Shown in pieces: positions 1 through 11,798 of a stretch of 64,000 nt of DNA (positions are counted from its first letter, which is position 1; each line of letters opens with the position of its first letter). Below the pieces are notes generated by a model. That model was not told the origin of the DNA. It worked only from the letters and a program-made list of their open reading frames with translations, and did no database searches. The stretch comes from Nectonema munidae (taxonomy: Eukaryota > Nematomorpha > Nectonematoida > Nectonematidae), in assembly GCA_030549495.1 (NCBI GenBank), contig JAUIRK010000908.1, forward strand, positions 62,001-126,000. The letters run 5' to 3'. Both the position numbers and the translations under genes were made by a program.

Positions 1-150
1 GATGTAAGATTTGATATACCTCATTTGGGGAGACGATGCTACATAAGTTACCGCGATAATTCATCTCCAACCTATATAATATATTTTATCAAATAATCAA
101 AATAAAATTCTGTAATCAAAGAATCGAAAAATATTCTTTAAAAAATCAAA
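1..150 (+). repeat. Deleted copy of the palindrome-arm repeat
   Basis: Bases 1-50 match 7020-7069 with one visible change, and bases about 50-148 match about 7263-7361, so the segment between those two blocks is missing here. The copy has the same orientation as the left arm of the long palindrome and probably continues to the left of the window. It contains no coding sequence. Confidence 0.85.
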
Positions 151-479
151 AAATTAAATATGAGAGGTTTGGAAAAAAAAATCTGAGACGTTTAATTGCT
201 ATAATTTTATGACATTAAGCGAGAAAAATGCATTGAGTTGTGCAACAAGTTAAAGTTCATCGCTCACTTTGTAAATATGACATCACATCTGCACTTGCAC
301 TTGCATAGAAGGCGTGATGATGAGAAAAAATATTCCTGTTCAACATGCGTGCTTGCAAAATGAAGAAAAGGCGTTAGGATCAAAGTGTTAGAGAAACCCC
401 TTTGATTGTAGCAATCGGACTATGATTAGTCCCGTGCGACGATTCAGCGCAACCGAGAGCAAATATGGCATTGATGATT
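151..479. other. Gene-free stretch
   Basis: AT-rich sequence with no recognisable coding region, RNA gene or terminal repeat. It leads into the 24-bp tandem array. Confidence 0.6.
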
Positions 480-642
480 CAAAAACGCAAGCGTCATACA
501 ACACAAAAACGCAAGCGTCATACAACACAAAAACGCAAGCGTCATACAACACAAAAACGCAAGCGTCATACAACACAAAAACGCAAGCGTCATACAACAC
601 AAAAACGCAAGCGTCATACAACACAAAAACGCAAGCGTCATA
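480..642 (+). repeat. 24-bp minisatellite, about 6.8 units
   Basis: The unit is AAAAACGCAAGCGTCATA followed by CAACAC, repeated almost perfectly about seven times. Because 24 is divisible by three, open frames run through it on both strands, giving repetitive peptides such as KTQASYNT. No start context, homology or flanking gene supports translation, so I treat it as a minisatellite. The near identity of the units suggests recent expansion. Confidence 0.9.
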
Positions 643-941
643 ATCTGTTAGCAAATATGGTATTGATGATACAACATAAAAACCCAGCAACTCCAGCAAC
701 TGTTTTTCATTTCGTTAATTTTATCATCGAGATTCCGGACTGATAACTCAATGTAATTCACTGCCTTCATTTATTTGTATACATGATAAGCGTCAGAGGA
801 GGTGTAACTATGACTGTCACTCATTCTATTTTCTCTATCATTAGTGATAAAGAGAGATAAACAATTTTTCCAAATCTGTAGACGTGAAACCTGTTACGTA
901 TTCATGTCTTAATTCGTATTCTTTCGCGATAAAGTTTCAAA

Positions 942-3711
942 TTGGAAGGTAAGGATATATATATGAGCGAGCATAAAGAGCCTTACCTAGTTTATACTCA
1001 ATTTTTTGATTTTGAAAATCAAAAAGAAAAGTATTTTCATTCTTTATTATTTATGAACATACCCTGGCGTTTAGAGTTAGATTTACTTTTAGAATGTACA
1101 ACTTTTACAGATGCTTTTGAAAAGCATTGCCAAGTTAATGAAAATATTATGGAAATACATTTAAAAAAAAAAAAATTATATAGAAAAAAAGAAAAAGTAG
1201 AAAAAGAAGTTTCTAATAAAATTTTGAATCAAGATAAATACGAAGAGGATAACTCTAATGAAAACAAAGGTAAACATCATGATATATATCCTGTAGAACA
1301 AGTTTGCGAAGATTTGAAAACAACCAATGAAGAGTATAGTAAAGATGTTGAAAATCTCGATTCATTTGTTGAGACTTTAAAAGAAGATCAACTACGTATA
1401 TATAAAGTCATCACATCTTCTATTAAAAAGTCTTTTTTGAAAAAGAACAAAATTTTGGTTGATGACTCTTTTGTTGAAAACTTTAATCCCTTAAGAATGT
1501 TTGTTTCTGGATCAGCCGGAACAGGTAAGTCATACTTAATAAAATGCGTAATGCTTTATGCAGCTTCGTTAAGTAAAGAATATGGAAAAAATTGTCATGT
1601 TGTTTTAGGCGCTCCTACAGGTTTGAGTGCTGTTAATATTTCTGGTCAAACAATACATTCTATATTTAAATTGCCAATTAATACAAAAAAAGGACTTAGA
1701 GAATATTATAGACCAATGACGTCAAACGATTTACAACTTTTTCAAGTAGGAATGTACGACGTCCATTGTGTTTTGATAGACGAAGTTAGCATGGTTTCTA
1801 ATGAAACTCTTTTGTATATTCATTTAAGATTATGCGAATTTTTCAATAAAAAACTCTAATGATAATATATGGTTTGGTTCAGTGAATATTATATTTTTCG
1901 GGGATCTTTTACAGATCCCTCCTGTAGATAGCCCCTTTATTTTTGAGAGTATAAATGCAAAAGATTTGAAGAAAATGACAGGATCAATTACTAAGGAATT
2001 CAATTTATGATTACTTTTCACTTTTTAAGAGTTGCAAGTCAACCAAAGACAGAAGGAAAAAGACGATGATGCATTTCGAGAATGTCTACAGCGAATGAGA
2101 AAAGGATGTCTCTCCTACTCAGATTGTAAGTTATTACAAAAAAGAAAAATCACATTCACTGAAAATGATGAAATACGAATCAAAAATGTTGTTGATGCAT
2201 TTTTTGAAATTGACAATAAAATCTCAACAGTTTGTCCGTTATCTAAAAAAAGAATGGTCAAGCAATTCAATGAAGAAGTTTAAAAAATAAAAATATTTAA
2301 AAAGACGTATGATGTTTTTGCTGTTGATGAATTAATTTGCAACAATAAGTTTCTTTCAAGAAAAGCAAAAGAAATTTTGAAAAAGAAGGATAAAGATGAT
2401 AAAAACTCTTTTAGTCTTGAACCTTTATTAAAATTATCGATTGGGTGTAGAGTGATGCTAAGAAGAAATTTGGATATTTCTAATAAATTGGTTAATGGTT
2501 CAATAGGTACTATAGAAAATTTAATTTTCGATAAAAACGAAATAATAACAGGCGTTGTTGTTAACTTCCAAACTATTTCAAAGAAAGTGAAAGTTACTCG
2601 TTGTAGACAAAAAATAAAAATATTTGATAGGGCGTATTTTTTTCGCGAACAATTTCCCCTATCAATTGCTTACGCAATTACTATTCATAAGTCGCAAGGA
2701 TTATCATTAAGCTCGGTGTTTGTTGACATTGGCACAAGTATATTCTCAGTAGGCCAATCCTATGTCGCAGTATCAAGAGTAACAAGTTTATCTGGTTTGA
2801 ACTTGATAAACTTTTCATACAACAAGGTAAAGGCTTCTAATTTAGCTATTAAAGAATATGCTCGGTTGAGCGCGAATAAGTCAGAATATAATTCTAGAAA
2901 GACTAGAATTCATTATAAATCTGATGAAGTTCCTTGGTATAAAACAGAACAAAATATAAAAATAAAGGAGGAACAAAAAACTTATATAGATGAAAATATA
3001 GAAATAATACCTGTCATTCCATTGGAAAATCCAATTGGAGAAACAAATATTTTTTCTGCATCTTCTAATGATAAAATCAATAATTCATTTGAAGAAATAG
3101 ATTCAAATGTAAAGATAAATGATTTTATGACAAATCCTGAAATTGTTACTTTTGAGTACATAGATGAAATTTGGCAAAAAGAGAGAGCAAAAATCTTTGG
3201 GTTGGAACCTCTTTCTTTTCTTAGAAAAAATAAAACATACACTGTAGGCAGATATCAGTTGCCTTCTTACAATAAAAGAATTATAGGCGATGGAAATTGT
3301 TACTTTAGATCAATTTCTTGGTATCTTACTGGCAGAGAATCCTTTTATTCTACTGTCAGAAAAATCATTGTTGACTTTATGAAACGTTATGAATTAAACT
3401 TCATGAACTTCATGGGTTTATCACAGATATCTTTTGAAAAATACATTACTGATATGAGAAATGATGGTAGTTATGGACAAAAAACCGCAACTTATGCTGA
3501 TGAAAATGTTGTAAGAGCTACTTCTTTACTTCTTAAAACAAATATACTCTCCTTTGTTCCTATTTATATGTCAAAACCACGATGGATATGCTCTGTTATT
3601 TCATTACAAAGCGACTTAATAGCAATGAATTACCTAACTGATTTTACTTTATCGCAAAAAATTATTGTTTTAGATAATAGAAACGAGCATTTTGAACCAG
3701 CCTTTTTTTAG
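942..3711 (+). pseudogene. Helitron PIF1-like helicase fused to OTU protease, broken
   Basis: Helitron helicases unwind DNA during rolling-circle transposition. The N-terminal part reads KYFHSLLFMNIPWRLELDLL, the block that precedes the helicase in Helitron proteins. Walker A (GSAGTGKS) lies at residues 190-197 of the first open stretch and the DE box (LIDEVSMVS) near residues 278-286. Helicase motifs continue downstream with FFGDLLQIPP (about 1896-1925), TIHKSQGLS and YVAVSRVTS. The last third is an OTU domain with DGNC, whose Cys is residue 308 of the stretch beginning at 2377, and a C-terminal His at residue 438 (NEHFEP). The reading frame changes once near 1855 and has in-frame stops near 2008-2030 and at 2281-2283. 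From 2284 to 3711 it is open. OTU domains are known in some animal Helitrons; the assignment to this group rests on motif recognition. Confidence 0.85.
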
Positions 3712-3812
3712 AAACGAATTATAAAGAGGCTTTTTCTAAATTAATTTTATTTTTTGAAAATTATTTAAATTTTATTATATCTCAAAATTTTTATGAAAAT
3801 GTGATATAACAC

Positions 3813-4006
3813 ATTAAAGCTGATGAAAATTGTTACTTCAAAACCATTTTCTGGTATTTAATAGGAATGAAAAACTTTTTTGTCATTCTAAGAAACAAGA
3901 TAGTTGACTTTATGATAAAAAATCAAATCAACTAGCAAAGAGTTCGCTGATGATTATGTTTTTACAGCTACATCTAAGAAAATATTTTGATACATTTATC
4001 ACATTT
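3813..4006 (+). pseudogene. Second, decayed OTU-domain copy
   Basis: One frame reads ADENCYFKTIFWYLIG and then RNKIVDFM. This parallels GDGNCYFRSISWYLTG and RKIIVDFM of the OTU domain 500 bases upstream. After a stop and frame change, FADDYVFTATSKK aligns with YADENVVRATSLL of the first copy. It is therefore a tandem partial duplication of the OTU exon or domain that decayed faster than its partner. DGNC is DENC here. No catalytic His segment is visible. Confidence 0.75.
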
Positions 4007-4109
4007 TTCAATTCAATATGTGTAAAACAGTGGTCAATAGAACGAAGTTTAGGATTCATTTCCTGGATACAAATCTTATTATAGATTTGGGATACTTCCG
4101 AATAAGGAA

Positions 4110-4220
4110 GTTCAGGACTTGTTTTTTAGGAATTTTATATTCTTATGAAACTTGGTTCTGGGTGTCAGGACTTGTTTTTTTAGGAATTTTATATTCTTAT
4201 GAAACTTGGTTCTGGGTGTA
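4110..4220 (+). repeat. Tandem duplication of about 54 bp
   Basis: Two adjacent near-identical copies begin with TCAGGACTTGTTTTT and end with CTTGGTTCTGGGTG. They differ mainly by one T in a run. A short hairpin (GTTAGAAAGC / GCTTCTAAC) follows directly at about 4231-4253. Confidence 0.85.
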
Positions 4221-4253
4221 ACACTTAGGTGTTAGAAAGCTTCGCTTCTAACC

Positions 4254-4854
4254 ACTGTATTTTGAACCAATATGTGTTCGCATTTAATACCCTTATATGC
4301 ATTGGTTATAAACACCTATGCTCTCAATTCATTGAGAAAAGGGTTGAAATCAATTTATAGAAACTCAAATGAAGATAAGAATATTTCAGCCATGACAGAC
4401 ATGCATCTTAAAGTAAGCTTGTTTTCAAGCAGTTTAATTCAATTCACATTTTTTGTTAATCAATTATGTTAATAGATGTTCACGTTCAAATCAAAAAAAA
4501 ATATTGAGTAAGTTTTTATTTTTTCAAAATATGACAGTAAATTACTGTATTTATAATTTAAGCATAAACCCAACTTATAAAGAAAAAAATGTTTTAATTG
4601 TCATCAATTTGAAAATTACAAAAGACAATACAAAGGTAAGAGTAGTTTTAAAATGAACAAATTTTTATAATAATCTATTTATTTTTTAGTTTTAAAGTTC
4701 AGAAAGGTATGCATTTGATTAAAACATAGATTTAAAATTTTTTAGCATTTTATCTATTATCTTATTTTTTAAAAAAGAAATATAAACAATAAAATATGGT
4801 ATATTTTGCTTATTGAAACTATAAAATATTTTCAAAAAAAGTTTTGTGATATCA
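4254..4854. other. Gene-free AT-rich stretch
   Basis: Short open frames occur but show no recognisable domain, and composition is plain AT-rich. Nothing else supported. Confidence 0.5.
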
Positions 4855-6290
4855 TTAATTTTTTTCTATTTATATAAGAGCAGGCTTACTAAACATATAA
4901 TTTTTCAATATATTTTTAGCAGTTATGTAACACTAATTGTTTTTTTTGTTTTAGAAAGAAATGAGTCAACATGTATTTATTCTATATACTACTTTAAAAA
5001 AGTTTTGTAACATCATTAGTTTTTTTCCATTTGTTTTAGATCATTCTAACTAAACATGTAATTTTAAAATGTTTTCTTTAGCAGTTTTATATAACTAATT
5101 ATTCTTTATTTATTTTAGAACGAAATGGGTCAAGATGTATTTTTTTTATATACTACTTTAAAAAAGTTTTATATAAATCATTATTTTTTTTCTTTTTGTT
5201 TTATAGTAGGCTTATTAAACATGTAATTTCTCAATATACTCTTTAGTATTTTATGTATCACTAAATGTTTTTTTTATAGAACGAAATAGGCGAACATGTA
5301 ATTTTTCTACTTATTACTATAAACAGTTATGTATCATTATTAATTTTTTTATTTATTTTAGATGTAATTTTTCTACTTATTACTATAAACAGTTATGTAT
5401 CATTATTAATTTTTTTATTTATTTTAGAATCATTCTTACTAAACATGTAATTTCTCAATATACTCATTTAGCAGTTTTATATCACTAATTCTTTTATTTT
5501 AGAATGAAATGGACGAACATGTCATTTTTCTTTATACTACTTTGAAACTGTAAAGTATATCACTAATTGTTCTTTTTTTATTTTAGAACGAAATGGGCGA
5601 ACATGTAATTTTTCTTTATACGACTTTAAAACTATTATGTATCATCATTAAAAGTTTTTTCATTTATTTTAGAGCATGTTACTTAACCATTGATTTTTCA
5701 ATATATTCTTTAGCAGTTTTATATCACTAATTGTTTTTTGTTTATTTTAGAACGAAATAAGCCTTTTTTTATTTTTGAACGAAATGGGCGAACATGTAAT
5801 TTTTCTTTATACTACTTTAAAACTGTAAAGTATAACATGTAATTTTTATTTATACTACTTTAAAACTGTAAAGTAAATCACTAATTGTTCTTTTTTTATT
5901 TTAGAACGAAATGGGAGAACATGTAATTTTTCTTTATACTACTTTAAAACTGTAAAGTATCATTAATTTTTTCATTTGTTTTTGAGCATGCTTACTGAAC
6001 AGCCAATTTTCCAATATATTCTTTAGCAGTTATGTAACATTAATTTTTTTTTGTTTTAGAACGAAATGAGCCAACATGTATTTTTTTATACTACTTTAAA
6101 ACAGTTATGTATTAATTTTTTTATTTTTTTTAGAGCATGCTTACTAAACATGTAATTTTTAAATATATTCTTTAGCAGTTTTATATCACTAATTCTTTAT
6201 TTATTTTAGAACGAAATGGGCGAACATGTAATTTTTCTTTAAACTACATTAAAACAGTTATGTATCATCATTAATTTTTATCATTTATTT
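4855..6290 (+). repeat. Degenerate satellite, about 90-bp half-units
   Basis: At least ten degenerate units alternate between two related half-units. One carries TTTTAGAACGAAATGGGCGA then ACATGTAATTTTTC. The other carries TTTTAGAGCATGCTTACTAA then ACATGTAATTT. Both end in a T-rich stretch with ATCACTAATT or ATCATTAATT. Unit boundaries vary and several units are partly deleted or duplicated (for example 5760-5960), so the array has been reshaped by unequal exchange. No coding potential. Confidence 0.85.
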
Positions 6291-6818
6291 TAAGTGGAAA
6301 GTTGAGGTATAATTGAGATTCCTTTAGATTTGTTTTGAAGGTGAAATATCGAGGTATAGGTGAGATTTGTTTAGGTCTGTTCTAAAGGTGGAAGGTCGAA
6401 TAATTAAAAGGACTCACGTCCCGCAGATTAGGCCTTCTGGGGATACTGCGTCAACAAAAACGAAACCGTGACACTTACCTCTTGGGTGGTTTAGGAAATT
6501 GTGTCACTTATATATGTACGAGTTTTGTTGGATAATCGTAGTCTATTTTTATTTAGTTTAGATACAACCTTTCTAATTTTTAACGAAGGTCATTCGTTAT
6601 ATACCAACAGTGTGAGAAGAATAAATCACATTATTGATTGATTTTAGAGCATAATTATGCGAAGAAACACATGTTGCATTATGCGTTTATGAGCGCAGTG
6701 AATTCTTATATTTGAAGAAATATTTTTTCAGTAAAAAGAGTTTAAAACTCTTCTCTAATATGTAATGATATATTCTCATAACCTGTACGGTTGAACGCGG
6801 GTAGACAACTAGCGTGTT
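6291..6818. other. Spacer with a short tandem duplication
   Basis: At about 6298-6400 a degenerate ~55-bp duplication repeats GAGGTATAATTGAGATT as GAGGTATAGGTGAGATT. A small dyad GTGACAC/GTGTCAC sits at about 6468-6509. No gene seen. Confidence 0.55.
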
Positions 6819-7545
6819 ATCTCCAACCCGTTTATTACGATGATTCATCTCCAACCTGTATTCTAAGATAATTCATCTCCAACCCGTATACAACAATAAT
6901 TCATCTCCAACCTGTATACTACAATGATTCATCTCCAACCTGTATACTACAATGGTTTCTATTCCATGTACTAAAATGACTAGAGAGACAATGTTCAATT
7001 TTATGTTCATATTCTGCTAGATGTAAGATTTGATATACCTCATTCGGGGAGACGATGCTACATAAGTTATTACCTATATAACCTGTATACTACGATGCTT
7101 TCTATTCCAAGTACTAATGACTAGAAAGACAATGTTCAATTTTATGTTCATATTCTGCTAGATGTAAGATTTGATATACCTCATTCGGGGAGACGATGCT
7201 ACATAAGTTATTACCTATATACATTATACCTGTATACTACGTTGGTTCATCTCCAACCTGTATACCGCAATAATTCATCTCCAACCTATATAATATATTT
7301 TATCAAATAATCAAAATAAAATTCTGTAATCAAAGAATCGAAAAATATTCTTTAAAAAATCAATAAATATCAAACTTTCTGTTCATATTTTGCTACCTCA
7401 TACGATGTTACAAAAGTTATTACCTATACTTTGCAATTTGCACGATTTTAAATATTATATTTGTCGAATAATCAAAGAATCGAAAAATGTTCAAATCAAA
7501 AAATATTTATTCTTTTTAAATATATCGTTGGCTCCCCTTACTTTT
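6819..7545 (+). repeat. Left arm of 727-bp inverted repeat
   Basis: The arm starts ATCTCCAACCCGTTTATTAC and ends CTCCCCTTACTTTT. It is mirrored by 7610-8336 without length change; I noticed one mismatch (CTAAGATAATTC against CTACGATAATTC). Inside the arm are several ~28-bp units (ATTCATCTCCAACCTGTATA) and a ~140-bp direct repeat beginning near 7015 and again near 7158 (GATGTAAGATTTGATATACC). No open frame of note. Confidence 0.92.
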
Positions 7546-7609
7546 AGTTTCGTATGTGCATAATTTGATAAGAATTAATTATTGAAGACTAGGTTTATCT
7601 TTCAATTTT
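7546..7609. other. 64-bp loop between palindrome arms
   Basis: The unique spacer between the two arms. It has no coding capacity or recognisable motif. Confidence 0.9.
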
Positions 7610-8331
7610 AAAAGTAAGGGGAGCCAACGATATATTTAAAAAGAATAAATATTTTTTGATTTGAACATTTTTCGATTCTTTGATTATTCGACAAATATAA
7701 TATTTAAAATCGTGCAAATTGCAAAGTATAGGTAATAACTTTTGTAACATCGTATGAGGTAGCAAAATATGAACAGAAAGTTTGATATTTATTGATTTTT
7801 TAAAGAATATTTTTCGATTCTTTGATTACAGAATTTTATTTTGATTATTTGATAAAATATATTATATAGGTTGGAGATGAATTATTGCGGTATACAGGTT
7901 GGAGATGAACCAACGTAGTATACAGGTATAATGTATATAGGTAATAACTTATGTAGCATCGTCTCCCCGAATGAGGTATATCAAATCTTACATCTAGCAG
8001 AATATGAACATAAAATTGAACATTGTCTTTCTAGTCATTAGTACTTGGAATAGAAAGCATCGTAGTATACAGGTTATATAGGTAATAACTTATGTAGCAT
8101 CGTCTCCCCGAATGAGGTATATCAAATCTTACATCTAGCAGAATATGAACATAAAATTGAACATTGTCTCTCTAGTCATTTTAGTACATGGAATAGAAAC
8201 CATTGTAGTATACAGGTTGGAGATGAATCATTGTAGTATACAGGTTGGAGATGAATTATTGTTGTATACGGGTTGGAGATGAATTATCGTAGAATACAGG
8301 TTGGAGATGAATCATCGTAATAAACGGGTTG

Positions 8332-8336
<5 letters not shown>
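7610..8336 (-). repeat. Right arm of 727-bp inverted repeat
   Basis: This is the reverse complement of 6819-7545, in register over the full length. It ends in ACGGGTTGGAGAT at 8336 and runs straight into an AT microsatellite. Matching arm lengths mean no net insertion or deletion since the arms were formed or last converted. Confidence 0.92.
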
Positions 8337-8385
<49 letters not shown>

Positions 8386-8400
8386 ATGATATATATATAT
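8335..8400. repeat. (AT)n microsatellite
   Basis: About 45 bp of pure AT dinucleotides, an interruption (TTTATAATG), then more AT. It abuts the outer end of the palindrome's right arm. Confidence 0.95.
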
Positions 8401-8459
8401 TCACAAAATATAAAACATAATCACATAATTTACAATCCTGAGAAAAGCAATAGCCAAAA

Positions 8460-8866
8460 TGACCGTCAGTTAGATTTCTTTAGTTAGAATCTTTTTAATT
8501 CTCTTCTTGGTTCTAATAACTTTGAAATTCCTAGCTATGCTTTCACTATCAGGAAAGGGTTAAAAGAGGTGGCCGATTTGGAGTCTTTTATAAAAATTCC
8601 TTCTCTTTAATCTCAGTCAAAAATCTTACTTGCATAGAAAAACATTTCAACTCTATTCACTTGCATTTTGAAACTGAATCCAAATCCCTTGATTTACTAG
8701 TGGTTTAACGACCTATAAACTCGGATATTTTTGCTTTCAATACTTATCTTTATAATATTCTTTCAGATGAATCCTTTTCTAATTATTCCATAGTGTGCGG
8801 CGATCTTAATATAAATCTTCTTGATTTTAGTAAAATGACCTTTCTCCTGATATTCAACATATGATG
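8460..8866 (+). pseudogene. LINE endonuclease fragment
   Basis: A frame-shifted remnant of the apurinic-like endonuclease of a non-LTR retrotransposon. One frame carries RPINSDIFAFNTYLYNIL followed by SIVCGDLNINLLDF. The latter matches the G-D-(F/L)-N-I motif that supplies catalytic residues in LINE endonucleases. The preceding stretch ADLESFIKIPS resembles the VALFIK segment. Several stops and at least one frame change are present. No reverse transcriptase follows; a MITE interrupts the locus at 8871. The clade cannot be fixed from this piece. Confidence 0.7.
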
Positions 8867-8870
8867 TTAA

Positions 8871-8977
8871 CCCATTTATGCCCAGGACAAGCAGACGATT
8901 TTCGAAATTTATATTAATTACATTGAAAAAAACTATCGTCTGCGTTTCTTTAAATAAACATTGAGCATAAATGGCTT
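8871..8977. mobile_element. TTAA-flanked MITE with AGACGAT motifs
   Basis: Flanked by TTAA at 8867-8870 and 8978-8981. The ends are CCCATTTATGCCCAGG and, inverted, AGCCATTTATGCTCAATG. Two inverted internal sites, GCAGACGAT near 8895 and ATCGTCTGC near 8934, could pair. Size (107 bp), TTAA target and CCC ends suggest a piggyBac-type MITE. It belongs with similar elements at 22580, 37072 and 51475. Confidence 0.75.
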
Positions 8978-8981
8978 TTAA

Positions 8982-11798
8982 AATAGTAAGTCTGCAAAGT
9001 CCAAACAATAATATGAATTCATATAATTCATTTTTCTTCACTTCAAATTATTACTTAATTTCTTTGATTATCTCGGCAAAATAAATTTTAATTGATTTAA
9101 CCAATGCCATGATATTCATCGGTTCCTATTATAAAATTTTGCAAACTCTTACATGTAATGTCGGAAAAAAACTTGACTTAAATCAGAGAAAAGTCACAAA
9201 AATTTCAAAAGTTTAATCGAAATGTAAAAAACTGATCAAGAGTGACTTTTAAATGAGAGAATGTTTTTTTCACAAAACACAGTAGTAGTTGCAAAACAGA
9301 ATTTAGATTATAAGTTTTATCAAGGCCCATCGTGTTACAACAAGTTTTTTTTCATATAAAAGACAAGAATTTATATATATCATTTAATTTTTTTGTGTAA
9401 CAAATGATTGTTGGAGATTTATTTTTAATTTGATATAGTCCTTTTATATAAAAATTACTCTTTAAAGATAAAGATATAAATTCCATCATAAATTTTAAGA
9501 CGAATATATTCAAGGAATATTTTGCACTATATATAATATATGAATTTCTTTATAATATTCATTTTTCAAAGATCAAATATACATTTTTCTTTGGATATTT
9601 TTTTCGAAGGCAAAAAATTTTATCATTTGTTCTTATATATTCAAGAGTATATATACAAGAAGTGGAAATTTTACAATTCTCATGTGATAAAATTTCTTGA
9701 AAATTTACCAATGTATTGGTTAATTATTCAAATTCGAATATTTTCGATCCCTGAGATTCTCCTTTTATATGAAGGAAAACGCTTCAAATCGGAATATTAT
9801 CTATGTATAAATAATATACATAGATATATAATATAATATATTACATTTTCTAAAGTTGAAGAAATAAGACGGAAATGACTTTTTGCCCAAACTCTTTTCA
9901 AAAATTGTTTCTGGATAAAAAAGAACCAAAATAAAAATAAATAGGCTCTAAGTAAAAGATAAAAAACGAAAATTTTTATCTCTCCTAATTTTTTTTTCAA
10001 TATAAAATCAAATTTAAGATATATTTTTTTTAAGTTTTTTGATTTTTATTAATTCCAACCATGGTTCAATTCGATTCTTAGAAATAAAAACTGAATCTCT
10101 TTATCTTTTGTATTTTTTATCAATAATATTTTTGGGAATTCAAATTTTTTTCCAGTTAACAGATATAGTTCTCTAAACACTGATTGATCGAATCATTGAT
10201 TTCAACTTTTCAATCTCTTATATTAAAACTGATTTAAAACTATAAATAAATTTAATAAATATTATTTATTGTTTTAAATTTTAAAACATATTATTCTGCG
10301 TCAGAGGAAGGCAACATGAGGCCTTTTAAGTCTTTGTAAGTTACAAATGTATTAATAAGCTTAAAAATAATAATTTTAATTAAAGCAAAAAATAATTCAT
10401 TTTTATATTTTATTTTTATAATATTGAAAACCTAAATAAACATGAATAGAAAAAATCTTAAATTTTAACTTACAACAAAATGTGAACTATTTATCAATTT
10501 TGCAGTTAAGTATTGTTATAGATTAAAAAATTATGCAACAGCAAAAATTCTGAAAAAATGCTTCGCGTTCATTTGTTCCAGTTATTTTAAAATGTCCTGA
10601 TTTAAATATTTAGATAATAAATTATCAATATGTGAATTATACTTTAGTTCAATGTAAAATATTTTATAATGCATAAATAGTAATATAGCCTATCGCTACC
10701 AGATTTTGACATTATGAAACCGAAACCCAAAAGGTATAACAAGTATTTGTATTTCGAAAATAATTTGTTATTTGGTCCAGTTTTTTCAAAATGTACTAAA
10801 TTTCTAGACTATTTATATAGAAAATAATTAAAAATATGTCATCTATCTTGAAACATTCTTATGCATAAAATAAATTTTTTTTCCATAAATTTTGTGATAA
10901 TTTGGAAGAAATCCTTATAATTATTCCCAATGTGAAATTCTGGATGTTTTATACTTTTAATTATTCAGTAAAGAGGGGGAGGTGAGGCTTATTTTAGGCC
11001 TCTTCCTTTTTATATCAAATATTTAATATTTTTACAAAATTCTCACTCCAACCTACTAAATAATTGATTTCGTCTCTGATAGTGTCATTTATTTTTCATG
11101 AAAATCTGTCAAAAAATCAATGAATGCCAAATATATAAACCTTAAAATTTCCAAATTTTTTTAGCTTCATATTGTCTTAATTTATTTAATAAACCAACTT
11201 TTGGAGATTAATTCATCTAAAGAATTTTACCTGTCAGTAACTTTCACAGGTTACTTAACGCTCATTATTTTAAAATATACTTATCCATCTACAGAAAATC
11301 GAACACTCAATTTGATTATCAAAATAATTTTTGTCATTCTAAGTTTAAATTCTCGTTACTGTTTAACTTTGGTTAATTTTTTTTTATCATTTTTGAACAA
11401 TTTTGTCCCATTCAGAAAATTGACCTTTCTTTTCGATAAAATAGTTTTCTTGCTTGATATAAAAATGATCTTATCCATCTCGTAAATAGGGATGGGACCA
11501 AATTTTTACTTAAAGCACCTGATATCATGCTCGCTAAAAGCTCATAAATTAAAATTTTTATTTCTGATGAAATATTTCAATAATAACTATATAAATGGGC
11601 TATAATTTATAATATATTTCAGCCATTAAATTTTTATAAAAATCGTTGTAAAATAAAATGGTTAAAAACATTACTCTGTGGTACTTTAACTAAACTCAGC
11701 ACTTTTGACCTGCTTGGTTTGATTCTTCACCTTTAGTTTATCTTTCTCTTCGTTTATTAATTAAAGGGATAGCTATATATCTAACTATATATCTCAAT
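8982..11798. other. Gene-free AT-rich stretch
   Basis: I translated the longer open frames (for example 9540-9836 and 11201-11485). They give Phe/Ile/Leu/Lys-rich peptides expected from AT-rich noncoding DNA. No transposon ends, RNA gene or repeat array recognised. Confidence 0.5.

Larger units (their letters stand above)
942..4010 (+). mobile_element. Helitron remnant (helicase and OTU part)
   Basis: This is a decayed rolling-circle transposon of the Helitron/Helentron group. It keeps the PIF1-like helicase half of the Rep/helicase protein, an OTU cysteine protease domain and a second OTU remnant. The Rep (HUH nuclease) part that should lie upstream is not visible in 1-941, so the copy is 5' truncated. 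I could not identify a Helitron 3' hairpin with a CTRR end or an A/T insertion site, so the outer limits are only the limits of coding similarity. Confidence 0.75.

Noticed and set aside
480-642. CRISPR-like array
   Set aside because: Units are contiguous without unique spacers and the DNA is clearly eukaryotic.
422-743. Overlapping repetitive open frames on both strands
   Set aside because: They arise because a 24-bp unit keeps any frame open. No homology or gene context.
9540-9836. 98-codon open frame
   Set aside because: Phe/Ile/Tyr-rich peptide typical of AT-rich noncoding DNA, no recognisable domain.
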